Positions 48,671 through 61,405 of a stretch of 64,000 bases of DNA are shown here, piece after piece. This DNA comes from Coriaria nepalensis. Lineage: Eukaryota > Streptophyta > Magnoliopsida > Cucurbitales > Coriariaceae. Position numbers and translations under genes: made by a program. Position 1 is the stretch's first letter. Each line of letters starts with the position of its first letter. The DNA is taken from positions 2,154,501-2,218,500 of the forward strand of contig CP114481.1 of the NCBI GenBank assembly GCA_027186245.1, given 5' to 3'. The notes beneath the pieces are model-generated. The model worked only from the letters and a program-made list of their open reading frames with translations, made no database searches and was not told where the DNA came from.

Positions 48671-51600
48671 ATATTATGAAGGCTATGGGCATTCGTGTTT
48701 AAATGTTAAAAATTGAATTCGAAACCCTGGAGATGAATGACAACGAGTCAATCGCTGAGTATTTTACAAGAGATGTGACAATCTTTAACAATAAGCATCG
48801 TGGAGAGGAGATTCAAGATCTCAAGGTAATTGAGAAAATCCTTCACTCACTGAATTCTAAATTCGATAATTTTGTCATAGCTATTGAAGAATCAAAAGAT
48901 CTCAGTATTATGATTGTTGATGAATTACATGAAATTCATGAACACCTGTTCAGTAAGAGAGCCTTAACAAAGTCCCTAGATCAAGCACTTCAATCAAAGT
49001 TGACACTTCATGAAAAGGAGAGAAAAGATAGTTGCAAGTAAGCAGAGGTCGAGGCATTTCCAAAGAGGATGAGATTTCAATAATAGAGGATGAGGAGGAA
49101 GATTCTCCAATAACAGTGGATGTGGAGGTGGACGATGTCAACAACAATCTTTCCAAGGAGGAAGAGGACAAGAAAGAGGACGTGGTGGTTTCAATGATCA
49201 TCAGAATTTTAGTGTGCAGTACTACAAATGTCATAGTTATGGACACTTTAGCAACGAGTGCTATGCAAAGTCTAGCTGAGATGAAATTGGTGATCAAGCC
49301 AATATTAGTGAAACAAGTGAGAAAAGATCCATGATGTTGATGCACATAGTATGACTGCAGAAAAATAAGATATATGGCTCTTAGATATAGGAGCTAGTAA
49401 CCATATATGTGTGGGAAAAACATATGTTCATAGTGGTTAAAGAAAAGCCACGAGGACGTGTCACCTTCAACGACTTCTCCAAAGTTGTAGTAATGGGAAG
49501 ATGTAACATTCTTATCAAGCGTAATAATGACAGTCACAGTTATATCACAAAGTTTACTATATGCCAGAGATGAAGAGTAATTTGTTGAGTCTAGGATAAC
49601 TACTGGAGAAAGGATATGGTATAAGGTTGAAAGATTCTCACCTTATAATGAGATGATCGTGGAAATCCAATCATTCAGATACGAATGTCCAAGAATAGAA
49701 TGTTTGCTTTAAACATTCATCATGATTCACCAAAATGTTTAAGTTCCATCATAAATGATAAGAGTTGGTTGTGGCACTTGAGGCTTGGGCACCTGAATTT
49801 TGAAGGATTGAGAACATTGTCAAACAAAAGAATGCTGAAATGGTTTACGAATAAGTATCTGAATGAAGTTTGTGAGAGCTGTGTTCTTGGCATGCATGCA
49901 AGAATAAATTTGCCACGCAATCAAGTTGGAGAGCAAGGAAGCCACTGAAGCTAGTGCATATAGATGTATGTGGTTCATTGAAGTCAATGTTAAGCGGAAA
50001 AAATATGTACTTTCTTACATTTATTGATGATTACAACATGAAGATATGAGTGTACTTCCTAAAGAGAGAGTTTGAGGTCTTGAATGTATTCAAGGAGTTC
50101 AAAGCCAGTGTTGAAAGATAAAGTGACTACTAGATAAAGATGTTGTGATCTAATTAAGGAGGGGAATATACTTCTAAGGCATTTGAAGATTTTTGTAAAG
50201 AAAATGGAATCAGAAATTAGTTTCAACCGGCCTATACCTCTCAACTGAATGATGTAGTAGAAAGAAAGAACCGCACAATTCTGAATATGGCACGAAGCAT
50301 GATGAAGGACAAGATGTTGCCAAAGGTATTTTGGGCTGAAGCTATAGCAAAAACTGTTTATTTATTAAATCGCTGTCCAACGACGAGTGTGTGATCAATG
50401 ACACCTGAAGAGGCTTCGAGCACACACAAGCCCAGTACAAATCATCTACAAGTATGCGAAAATCCTAGAGAAGAGAAGAACCGAGCTGGACGATTAAGGA
50501 AAGAAGTGCATCTTTATTGGATATGGAAACAAGATGATGGGATATAAGTTGTACAATCCCATCACCAAAGATGTCATTATCACCCGTGATGTGATTTTTG
50601 AAGAAGATAAAGCTTGAAAATTGGTTAATGTTGAAGAAATTGAGAAAGTCGAATTGATTCTAGACGACGAAGAATCTCAGCAAAATCAGCAGCCAAGGGA
50701 AGAAGAAGGAAATCCACAAACTCCATCACAAGGTTCGTGCACATCAGCAGGAGTTTCATCACCAACAACAACATTGTCTTCTTAAGAAGGCAACAGAGAA
50801 TGAGAAGCCTAAGAGAAATCTACAATGCTACTGAAGAACTAGGTGAGCACTTTAAAACTCACTGATCTACCTAAAGTGAAGAAGACAAGTGGTGTTAAGT
50901 AGGTATACAAGATCAAGAGAAATGCACATGGAGAAGTCCAGAGATATAAAGCAAGATTGGTAGCAAAATGCTATAAACAGAAAACTGCAATTGACTATGG
51001 AGAAGTGTTCGTCCTTGTTGCTTGCCTGGAAACAATCAGATTGATGATATCACTGGCTGCATAACATAGATGGAAGATTTATCAGCTCGATGTCAAGACA
51101 TCATTCTTGGATGGCTATCTTGAGGAGGATATATGTGTCGAATAGTCGCCTGATACGAATAAAAAGGTAGTGCAGATCAAGTCTACAAATTGAAGAAGAC
51201 ACGTTATGGACTTAAGCAAGCACCTAGAGCATGAAATTCTCGGACCGATAGCTATTTTTGAGATAATGGATTTATGTAATGTCCATACGAACATGCGCTG
51301 TACCTCAAAAAAGATACGGATAGAGGTATGTTATTTGTCTGCTTGTATGTGGATGAATTGATTTTATATAGGCAATAGTCCATCCATGATTGAAGCCTTC
51401 AAGAAGAGTATGACAAAGGAATTTGAGATGACCGATATTGGGCTAATGGCACACTTACTCGGAATTGAAGTCAAACAACAAGAAGATGGGATATTCATTT
51501 CTCAAAGCAGCTTTGCAGCAAGCATACTTAAGAGATTTGGAATGGACACCTACAATCCAATTACTACACTAGTCGAGAGTGGATTAGAACTCTGAAAAAT

Positions 51601-52295
51601 GACAAAGGAGATGTCGATCCTACCTACTTCAAGAGCTTAGTTAGGATCTTACGTTATTTGCCATGCACCCAACCTAATGTTTTTATATGGCGTAGGATTA
51701 ATCAGCAGATATATGAAGACACCAGATAATTCTCACTCATTTTAATGCTACAAAAAGGATACTTCGCTATCTAAAAGGTACAATTAATGAAGGATTGCTT
51801 TATACATATCTACTTATGAAACTAAACTCATTGACTATTCAGATAGTGATTGGGGAAGAGACTTAGATGAAATAAAAAGTACAACATGTTTCGTATTTTT
51901 TTCAGGTGAGAAACGACATTCACTTTGTCATCCGAGAAGGAGCAGATAGTGATGCTTTCGTCATGTGAAGCAGAGTCTGTTGCCGCAAATTCAGCCGTGA
52001 GTCATGCTTTATGGCTGCGAAATATGCTGATATATCTAGGATTCCCTCAAGAAAATCCCACAGAGATTTACACTAATAACAGATCAACTATTGCGCTCAC
52101 AAAGAAACTAGTTTTTCATGAAAGATGCAAACATATTGATACTCGTTTCCATTTCCTACGGGGGAAATGAAGGAAGTCGAGTTACTTTCATGCAGAACAA
52201 ATGATCAAGCAACATATATCTTCACTAAGCCTTTGAAAAATGATGTTTTCAATAGGCAAAAATTCATGCTTAGGATGGTTAAGTTTAAGAGGGGA

Positions 52296-52640
52296 TGTTG
52301 AAAAGATAAACTCAACACATGGATGCATGAATGAGCCTCCAGATCCACATACTCCACCATTAATGGCTATTGAAAAAGTTTCAAGATAGTTAGACTCTAA
52401 AAGAATAACTAGCCACCAAAAGAGTAGTAAGGAGCATCAATTTCAGATTAGAGAGTTTTTATAAGAATTTGCCTCTCCATGTACTAGTATAAATAGGTGT
52501 GTTTGTTTTGTGTTTAAGCATACGGATAGGAAGCCATTAAAGACATAGTAAGAGAGCTAGAAAATCTCTCTCTTTGTAATATCTTTCTTTGTGAGATTAT
52601 ATGAAGTATTATTTCGTATCCAACGTAACCAAGGGATAAT
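52296..52640 (+). repeat. 3' LTR of the outer Copia
   Basis: Follows the purine tract. It starts tgttgaaaagataaactcaa, has a TATA-like tataaataggtgtg and ends in a region with gtaaccaaggg. The exact right border is uncertain because no left LTR is available for comparison. Confidence 0.6.
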
Positions 52641-52644
52641 GATC

Positions 52645-53080
52645 ATAGATCACGGAAAAAAAAAAAAAAAGCATCAACATCATTTAGAGCTGTGAACGGC
52701 GGCCGGAAAGGCCATATCAGAATTTAGGGTTGCATGGGTGAGAACTAGGGTTTTTGACCCATACATAAATGGTTAAACTTTTAATTTAATCAAATATTTG
52801 TAGCATACATAAGTACGTTTAAAATAGTACAAAAATGACACTAATGATCAATTAAGCATATAACAGAAACGCCGAAGAAAACGATACGAGTATACAAGAA
52901 AATGATACCTATAAATGACCACATAACAACAATTTATTCATCCAGAACACAAACATATATAAGTACATAAAAGTGTTCTAACGAGGTTATTCAATTCGAC
53001 TGGTCGGAATATTGTAACATCTAATCACACCACTTCAAATAGATCTTAAATTTTAGAAACATTAACTAATGTTATTTGGT
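52645..53080. other. Spacer and 3' flank of the prenyltransferase gene
   Basis: An A-tract at about 52659-52675 is followed by AT-rich sequence with no gene. The end nearest 53083 is probably 3' UTR of the minus-strand gene. Confidence 0.4.
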
Positions 53081-53082
53081 TA

Positions 53083-56000
53083 CTATATGAAAGGGAATAA
53101 CATGATCTCAACGTATTTCAAATTCCATAAGAACATATAGAATTTATAGCTTGCTTCCTGCACAAAAAAGACCGAAAAAGAAAAAAAAAAAAAAATACAT
53201 ACATTAAAAAGAAGTGTAATCTTCAACTTGCAAGTCATTGTGAATTTTTTATATAACAATATGAGAAAGCAGGAGCTCATAACGACCAGTAATTATGAAT
53301 TACTCCTTGTTATAAATTACTGGAAGAAATCGAATAATTTACCGGGGAGTAGTTTGCTTGGGTTAGTTCCCGTGTCTGGAAAAAAAAAAAAAAAAAAACA
53401 GTATTAGTTAACTAAAAAATCTTATTACTCATAGAAAAATCACTATCAAATTACATTAATTAAAAGAAGAAAAACAAAAATAGAAAGCAGGAGATCAGTA
53501 TATAGAACATTCTAAACTTTTGTAGCTACTATACTAGTCTTAGTTGAGTTCCAATCACAATACTGCTGATAGGTTAGAAACCAAAGAAAAATCATTTAAG
53601 GAAATTATATGGAATCTATTACCGTCCAGTTTAGATCTTAACTATGCCAGCAAAATTGAAGAGTAAGTAGAAAGGAAAATGTTCGGGATTAAATTTAAAT
53701 AAAACTGAGATAAAAGTAATGAATTAGTAATTATTCACACTAATCACTCGATGAGTCAATAAGTGATAATGTATATAATTATCGACTCATATTCACTTTA
53801 TCTAACTTGTAAAAGTAGAAATAGACCTTGTAAATAAGGCACAATGCTGCCATAACATGAGTGGGTATAAATACACCGAGCTTGAAACCAGCCTGTAAAA
53901 TAAAAATTAAAAAAAAAAAAAAAAAAATTCTCACCATTAAACACTTTGTGAACAGGAATAAACACTAAGACAAAGTATCATCTTTATTTTATTGAAATTC
54001 TTATAAAGTATGTAAATTTTAAACATGATAGTTAATGAATGAGTAAGAGAATATTAATTTTCAAAACCTGAGGCATTAGAATTGCAGCTAAAATAGCCGT
54101 TATATGACTAAAAACCAAAATTCCAGTACTGAGGAATGCAATGTTTCTAGCCCCAAACTTTATTGCAAAAGTATCTACCCCAAACCTGTAACATGTAAAA
54201 TTAATAATAATTATAGTATTATTTATTTATTTTATTTTATTGAATTTGATATATATATGGAATATTACTTGGAGTCTCCCTCAATATCTGGAAGATCTTT
54301 GACTAAGGAAAAGGCAAATCCATATATAACTCCCATTATCGTGACGTGCAACAAAGCTGGACTGAAAAAAAGGGAAATCCATGTTACAAGTTATATATGT
54401 TCATGTTTCTTGTAATAAAAGGGGTTGATGTATTATATTTGTGAGATTGAAAGGGAAATAGTAAAACTAACTTCCATTCAAATGCAAGTCCAATAGCAGC
54501 TCTGCAGGCAGTATATATGCCAACATTGAATAAACACATCAGCTGCACACCAAAAAAAACAAAAAACAAAAAAAATGCATCTTTTTATTATAAACATAAT
54601 GAAAATTATGAAATATCACTAACACATTATAACTAAAATATAACGTTAATAAATTAGGGGTGCACGGATCTCATGCAGTGATGCTAACCCGTCAACCCCC
54701 CAACCGCCCGGCCGCCAAACAAATTCGAAACCGAACCTCGAACCAGTTACCTAATCTCGACCGAATTTCATAACATTAAAATATGTTTTTTTCCCCCTAA
54801 ATTTGTCCATTGGGATTTTTTTTATACGGACTTTTATTTTGTAATTCGTTACATTTTAATACATGATTTTTATTTGGAATATTTATATATTTTGACTAAA
54901 TATATAAATCCTAAATTTTAAAAGATCTCATTTTCCATAAATAACTATAGTACTCCATATTCAATCTAACCTCACAATTTCATTTATGTTATACCTTGAT
55001 CGACCAAGTCGCTGAATTCAACTAACAATACTCCTTAACTCTTATTCGAATAATATCAAACATTAATTACGTAAGTTACCAATTATCCTAAAATAGTAAA
55101 TAAGTTTAAATAGAAAGAAACTAAAATTTATATTATAATATTATATTAAATTATCAATTATTTTAAAAATTTTAACAATTAGAATCTTTAATAAATACCA
55201 GAAATCTTATCAAATACTAAAATTTAAAATCACCAACTCCTCTTCTAAGTACTTATAATACTAAATATTCAAATATAAACACTCAATATTCAAATATAAA
55301 CTAACAAATTGTAGATAAACTAATTTAACTTTACCGCAAACATAACCAGAAAAGCTGTAGGCGCAAATCTCTTCAATCTAATTGGAGGGGCAGAATAGAC
55401 ATAACCAATTAAAAGTGTGATGAAATAAAGTGAAGTAATCAGTGGTCCTGACTCGTTCATTATAACCAACAATAACCCAGCAATTCCTGAAAATGCTACT
55501 AAGCCCCAAGCTGATCTAAGGGAAATATCTCCTGAAACTATAGGCAAGTCAGGTTTATTTATCCTGCAATAACAATGCATTATAAAAACGATTTGATCAG
55601 AACCTAGTTGCATATTGTATTAATCAATATTACTATAAATAAAGATCGTTTTTAGTAAGTAGCGTACTTATCTATGTCAACATCATGAACCTGGTTGATC
55701 CCTTCTATGAATAAGCTACAACAAAGTCCGGTAAAGAGAGTAGCTACTGACTTAAGCGGCAATGTGTTCCAGTTAATCAGATGTTGATTTGGGATCCATA
55801 CTCTTGCTGCCATTGCACTATTGGAAAAAATTGGAAAAAATTGAAACCAACTTCAATATTTCTATATAGCTAAGTTTTGCTTGAGGCTAAAAAAGAAAAA
55901 TAAGAATTTCTTCTTTTTTTTTTTTTTTTTTTTTTTTGCTGATTTTTTAATTTTAATTTTGACATTATAGTGCGTTATAGTGCCCCAAAATTTGAATTTG

Positions 56001-58168
56001 GGGTCGTAGAGTAAACTATTAGCTCACTTAGAGAATAAGAAAATAAGGTAAAGTTATTATCTCTATATTTTCAAACAATTATATTTAGCTCCGTTATGTT
56101 AGAAACATGTCAATTAGTAGCATTTTGATTAAAAACATGTCAGTTTATATAATCGATCTAGAAGCTTATTACTTCCAAAATTATAGCAAAACTACTAATT
56201 ATATATCAGTAAGACTTTAAAAATATTTCTTAACATCCCTAACTCTTTGACGGTTTTTCTCAAACTTGAATTACTTTTTTTTTTCACTCCCTACTTTTCT
56301 ATTATAATATTTTTTTTTGTCCCTAATCACCTTAAACTAAGTTTGAGTGTCGGTTGGAATCTGATTGACTGGACCATGGCGTTGGAGTCAGCAAATCGAC
56401 TGACTCTGACGCCGTATCCGACCGGTTTTGACTAGGGTAGATCAGATAGCGACCCTTGTAGCCATCTAACGTCGCAAGTGCAATGATGGGTTAGAGCTGA
56501 CTTAGGGTCAAGACGGCAGCTCAGTAGTGACGAGGTCGCAAGGGTGGTGACCGCGTGAGAGTTTTTTAGTCAGTGGGGGAGCTGAAAGATAAGTAATTTT
56601 TTTTCTCTTCCAATGAAGCTTTTTCAATATATATATAATTACTATCATTATCATTGCCCCCACTCTAAGATGTCCTAGATTTGATACCAGACTGGACCTT
56701 AATACAAATTTGGTTTCGGGATCCAAATATGGTTAGTTTTGGAGTACCTACAAACGAACTTTTGAAAAACCATATCCATTCGTGGATTCATATTTTAAAT
56801 CCATTCTTTATGAATTCGAAACTTCTAAACTAGAAAGATTTGATCAATGCCTGGAACAAGACTCTAAAGTTGGTATGTTTGCTAGTTCCAGCAAATCTAA
56901 GAGCAATGAGTCAATTAAAAAAACTGAAACCATATTAAGATTGTAAATAAGCTACCCTAAATCAAACTATGACAGACTCAATCTTGACTTTGACAGTTTG
57001 TAGTTAATGGCGGCGGTTGCCCTGCAATCAAGGATGTTATTGGTTTGAGAGGTTGTTTGGGAAATAATTAAAATAATAAAAAATTTGGGATAAAAAGATA
57101 AATAAAATTAATTTAAAATTAATTATTATTATTTTAAGAAAATACATATTTTCTAAACTTATTAGTTAGATCAGATTATATTATATCATGTTAATGATTA
57201 AAGACCTATTTATTAATACTTTCGTAGGTTTATTATAATTTCTCTTATTTAGTTTATAAAAACTTATATTTTTATAAAAGGAGAAATGCACAAAAACAGC
57301 TTTTAGACAAATAATTTTAGCCAGATCTAAATCTACGAAAGAGTGAACTTACATCAATGTGATAATAGTTCTTTTAAGGATGAAAGGCCTAGACAATCTC
57401 CAGATTACATCGACAAACGCTTGAACTCTGTCCATTGCTTCAGCAGGTTCGGCAACCACTTCCACTTCCATTTGCCTGCTAACCTGACAAAATTATTTTA
57501 ATTATATGAATATTCCTCTTTTTTAACTTAGGGAGAACTTTTTCTTATCACTATTTTACATCAAGACCCTCTTTGATTTATGATCCATATCATTTGTATG
57601 GATGAGTTGAGGATCATCCATTTTAACTTTTTTAACTTATATGAAAGAATTGGTAATTTATCTATAAAAATACTTACACTTTTTTAATTTATATAGATAA
57701 GTTGACGATCATCCATACCATTCAATGAGTCAGATGGTATATGGATGGTTGACAACTAATCCCTCTTTGACTAAAGTTTTCTTAAAATTTGATATCCCTA
57801 CTGTTATCTAAATATTATATACTCGAACACGAAAACAAAGAAATAATCGGATTTAAAAGAAGAGTCAAACGGACCTGAAGGCTATCAGGAGATGGGCGAG
57901 TGTTTGGTTGTTTCTCTTCTGGAAATGTTGCCCATAACTTTGAGTTGCTTCTTCTGTTTGGAGTGTATGAACAAGATGAGAGCGAACCACTAGTAGCAGG
58001 GAAATTTTTGGATATGAATGGAGATGGGAATTTGCATCTGGCTCCGGTGGGCTTAATGAGCATCGATCTTTTGCTATGAAGAGAGGGCAGACACCAACGA
58101 TAGTGGTGAAGAGAGTTGGTCATAGTATCTGATAGGAACGTGGTTGTGAGCAGAAAGGAAGAAGCCAT
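53083..58168 (-). CDS. Plastid UbiA-family aromatic prenyltransferase (homogentisate prenyltransferase-like)
   Basis: Ten exons with GT/AG borders and matching phases give 419 residues without a stop: 57875-58168, 57353-57483, 55668-55817, 55335-55563, 54472-54542, 54269-54361, 54068-54185, 53827-53892, 53343-53375 and 53083-53157. The first ~98 residues are Ser/Arg-rich and low in acids, as in a plastid transit peptide. Both prenyl-diphosphate/Mg motifs are complete: NQVHDVDID (183-191) and KDLPDIEGD (313-321). Other family blocks are INKPDLPIVSGDISLRSAWG and YSAPPIRLKRF, and the end is LWNLKYVEIMLFPFI. The protein should be a multi-pass plastid membrane enzyme that transfers a prenyl chain to an aromatic acceptor. 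It could be a tocopherol or plastoquinone enzyme, or a specialised flavonoid, coumarin or phloroglucinol prenyltransferase. Sequence alone does not decide. Confidence 0.92.
55905..55938. repeat. T-tract in prenyltransferase intron 2
   Basis: A run of about 25 T, possibly the reverse-oriented tail of an old retroposon or simple slippage. Confidence 0.7.
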
Positions 58169-58169
58169 G

Positions 58170-59390
58170 ATTGCGTAAATTAATTAGGAGGTGAAATGAG
58201 CACCGAAAAGGGTTGAAAATAGCATGAATTTATAGATGCTTTTGGAACCAGAGAAGACAAAAATAATTACTAGTTGCAAATCATGACGTTTTCTTTGACA
58301 AAAAAATAAATCAAATACATACAACGTTTTTATTTTAGTGGTTTTTATTTTTTGGCCCGTCATTGTTCATATCACTTAAATTATACCCAATCAAAGATGC
58401 TTCATTTCTATATACATATATATATATATATATATCCAATCAAATTATACCCAATCAAAGATGCTTCATTTCCATATATATATATATGGTCGATATTTGA
58501 AGGATAAGACAAATTTTGGTGCTTCATTTATATAGAATTAGGGTTTGCAATAAAGTATATGCTTCATTTTTTAGAGAGAAAACGATTTATGGTATTTTTA
58601 ATAAAATTTTATCTTTGGATATTTGTATTGGATATTATAGCTTTTTTTTTTTTTGGAAATAAAATCTCTTTTTTGAAAAAAAAACAAATCGAATGTAATG
58701 GTTGCCTATTTTTTTTATATACAAATGTAAAGTAAGGACAATTAAAGATGACATAACGTGAAACAAGATCAATGTTAATTAAATATGCATATAAATTAAA
58801 TATGGTATAATGTGAAACAGCAATATAGAGAAGTCAAAGCCATGACGTTTCAAATAGATAAACTAAATTATATATTTTTTTTTTTAAAAAGAGTAAAGTT
58901 GAGGATATTGAAGGATGTATGTCATTTTTGAGATAGGAAGACTTATGATATTTATAATAAAATTATATCTTTGAATTGGATATTATATAATTTTTTTTGA
59001 AATAAAATCTCTTAAAAAAAAAATCAAATATAGGCTTTACCTATTTTTTTAATATCCAAATGTAAAGTAAGGAAAATTAAAGATGATATAACGTGAAATA
59101 CGATATAATTATGTTTTCTTAGAGGTAAGATAAATGAATTATATGAGATGTAATTGTAAAAAAGTTTACTACCTTCTACGTTTATTGTAATTAGTTACAG
59201 ATACGTAAGATTATAATATCCAATTATTGGATTATTTTCTCACTAAGAAAAATTGTTTTTTCTCATTTTATATTAAGAAGGTGAATATAAATTCATAATA
59301 AAATAGTACGATATATCGAATTTTACGTGACTTTTGAAAATTTTAGTAGCAAATATTTCGTGCATATTTGTTTATGTTGTTGTGTTTTGT
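58170..59390. other. 5' flank of the prenyltransferase gene with duplicated segments
   Basis: No gene. Two duplications are present. A unit of about 65 bases containing ttatacccaatcaaagatgc recurs at about 58380 and 58445. A diverged unit of about 190 bases recurs at about 58561-58769 and 58920-59105, sharing caaatgtaaagtaagga and ataacgtgaaa. Both lie upstream of the minus-strand gene starting at 58168. Confidence 0.7.
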
Positions 59391-59399
59391 AGCTTGCAG

Positions 59400-61405
59400 T
59401 TTTTGAAAAAGTAAAATTGATGCTTGAGCAAAATAGGTTGGTTGGAATTAACTTTAGAAACTGGTATAGAAATTTGAGAATCATTTTTAGATATGAACGT
59501 TTGTCTGATGTTATGAATCAGCTGGTATGAGGTCCCACTTGAGGGATTATATGCCGAAATAATGGTTATATGGAAAAAGTGGCTGGAGCGAGATAATGAG
59601 ATGCAATGCATTATGCTTACATCGATAAATAATGAGCTCCAAAAGCACTATGAGAAATTGCAAAAGTTCTATTAGAAATATTGTTTCTGTTTTCCGACTT
59701 GATGGAAAGGGCTTTACATTTTCCATTAAGTACAATATTTTGAGTTTTCATTTATATGAATTATTTTATGGAAGTGATTCCTTAAATACTGGTATTTATG
59801 TCATGAATTTAAATAATAAAACTTACCCCAATATTAAACATGTCAAAAGAAAGTTTGATTTTAATCAAACATACCTATGACATTTTTGACTAGGTCATGT
59901 CAACGAAACAAGAATTCATAAGTTGCATAAAGAATGATATTTAGATCCATTTGATTTAGAATCAGTTCCGACTTGTGAATCTTTTTGGTTAGGCAAGATG
60001 ATCAAATCTCCTTTTATTGGAACTGGAGAAAGATAAGCCAGTTATTATATCAAGAGCATATTAATATATGCGAGCCTATGTCAACTACTGCTAGATGCGT
60101 TTTTTTCATACTTCATTACATTCATAAATTCTCTAGATTCCAATATATTTATCTTATGAAACACAAATTCGAATTGTTTAAGAAATTCAAGACATATAAC
60201 AATGAAGTGGAAAAATAGTTAGACAAAAGTATTACAATACTTCTATCAGATTGAGGTAGTGAATACTTAGGCTTTTTGAGTTTCTTGATTACCTAAAAGA
60301 GAACGATATAATCTCACAATGAACTCCGCCCATAATGCCACAATTAAATGGTGTGTTTGAAAGAAGAAACCGAACCCTCTTGAAGATGACTCAGTTCATA
60401 ATGAGTTTTACCAATCTACCACTATCATTTTGGGGATATTCCTTAGGAACCTATATATATATATTTCAAACAAGATTCCTTCAAATTTTGTTTTTTCGAC
60501 ACCATATGAGATATGGAAAGGAAGAAGGGAAATTTTTAACCATATTCACCTATGTTAGGAAGCAAGAGGCATAAAACTTAGAGTCAAGGTCTGAAAAATA
60601 TTATTTTGTGGGGGTATCTCAAGTTAACTATAGGATACTACTTTTATCATTCACTGATTATAAAGTATTTATTTCCAAACACGCCATCTTCTTAAAGAAG
60701 GAATTCCTTTCTATCTAGAATAGTGGGAGTAACATTGAACTTGATGAAGTTTTAATAGTCACAAAATAATAGTAAAACTTAAAATCCTATTACCTCACAA
60801 GTTTCGGCTGAGTTACCTCTAAAAAATGATATTGTGAAACCTCATAGTATACAACAGATTCACAAATGTAGAGGATCTAATGGGCTAAAGTGTTACAGAT
60901 TTTTAGTAGAAAATCGTAAAAATGGGCCAATCATAAATGATGATTTTACGACTTATTTTGAGGTAATTAATTGTCTAGATTATAAGAGATGGCTAGAAGG
61001 CATGAAATATAAGATGGATTTCATGTATGCTAACTAAGTATGAGAGGGGCACCTGAAGAAATAGTCCATATAGGATGCAAATGAGTTTTTAAGAGGAAAA
61101 TCGGGTCAGTTGGAAAAGTCAAAACCTATAAGGCTAGACTAATTGCAAATGGGCTATAGAAAAAGAGAAGGTATTGACTATGAAGAAACCTTCTCACCTA
61201 TTACAATGACCAAATCCATTTGGATTTTGCTTTTCATTGCAACATCCCATGATTATGAAATCTGGCAAATTGACGTGATGAAAGCTATTGTAAACGAGTA
61301 CGTCAAGAGAGATGTGTATATGATACAATACGAGGGCTTCACGGACAAGAAAAACACAAATTTGTATAAGGATCAAAATTTGTATGGAAGTATTAGTTAT
61401 GTAAT
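59400..61405 (+). pseudogene. SIRE/Maximus-like Copia pol remnant with internal deletion
   Basis: A gag start is visible at about 59425 (INFRNWYRNLRIIFRYERL). After about 230 bases it jumps to the region before GAG-pre-integrase (NTGIYVMNLNNKTYPNIKHV, then LGHVNETRIHKLHKE). Integrase follows (CEPMSTTARC, FSRFQYIYLMKHKFELFKKF, and LNGVFERRNRTLLKMTQFIM at about 60340). Then come the linker and the reverse transcriptase start (WLEGMKYKMDFMYAN, REGIDYEETFSPITMTKSIW, YEIWQIDVMKAIVNEYVKRD). It ends abruptly near 61400 at KDQNLYGS, before the YVDD box. Stops are frequent. Most of gag and protease is missing. Confidence 0.85.

Larger units (their letters stand above)
44196..52640 (+). mobile_element. 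Outer Tork/TNT1-like Copia, split by a second Copia, 5' LTR missing
   Basis: Gag starts at 44196 (MATSRKFFQPQLPKLMKENY), breaks off after KSFQG at about 44523 and resumes at about 48673 with FETLEMNDNESIAEYFTRDV. The zinc knuckle near 49220 reads YYKCHSYGHFSNEC, its first Cys now Tyr. Protease has LLDIGASNHICV. GAG-pre-integrase is at 49685-49950 and integrase, with [18 protein letters not shown] text, at about 50260. Reverse transcriptase lies at 50880-51600 and RNase H at about 51925-52170. A purine tract (aagagggga, about 52287) precedes the 3' LTR, which begins tgttgaaaag at 52296 and carries tataaatagg near 52490. Stops are scattered throughout. No 5' LTR is found. Confidence 0.85.

Noticed and set aside
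49032..49334. Acidic 100-codon plus-strand frame and its Ser-rich antisense frame
   Set aside because: Off-frame reading of the Gly/Arg-rich RGRG linker and zinc knuckle of the outer Copia gag.
55320..55613. Stand-alone 97-residue membrane protein
   Set aside because: It is exon 4 of the ten-exon prenyltransferase read into its flanking introns.
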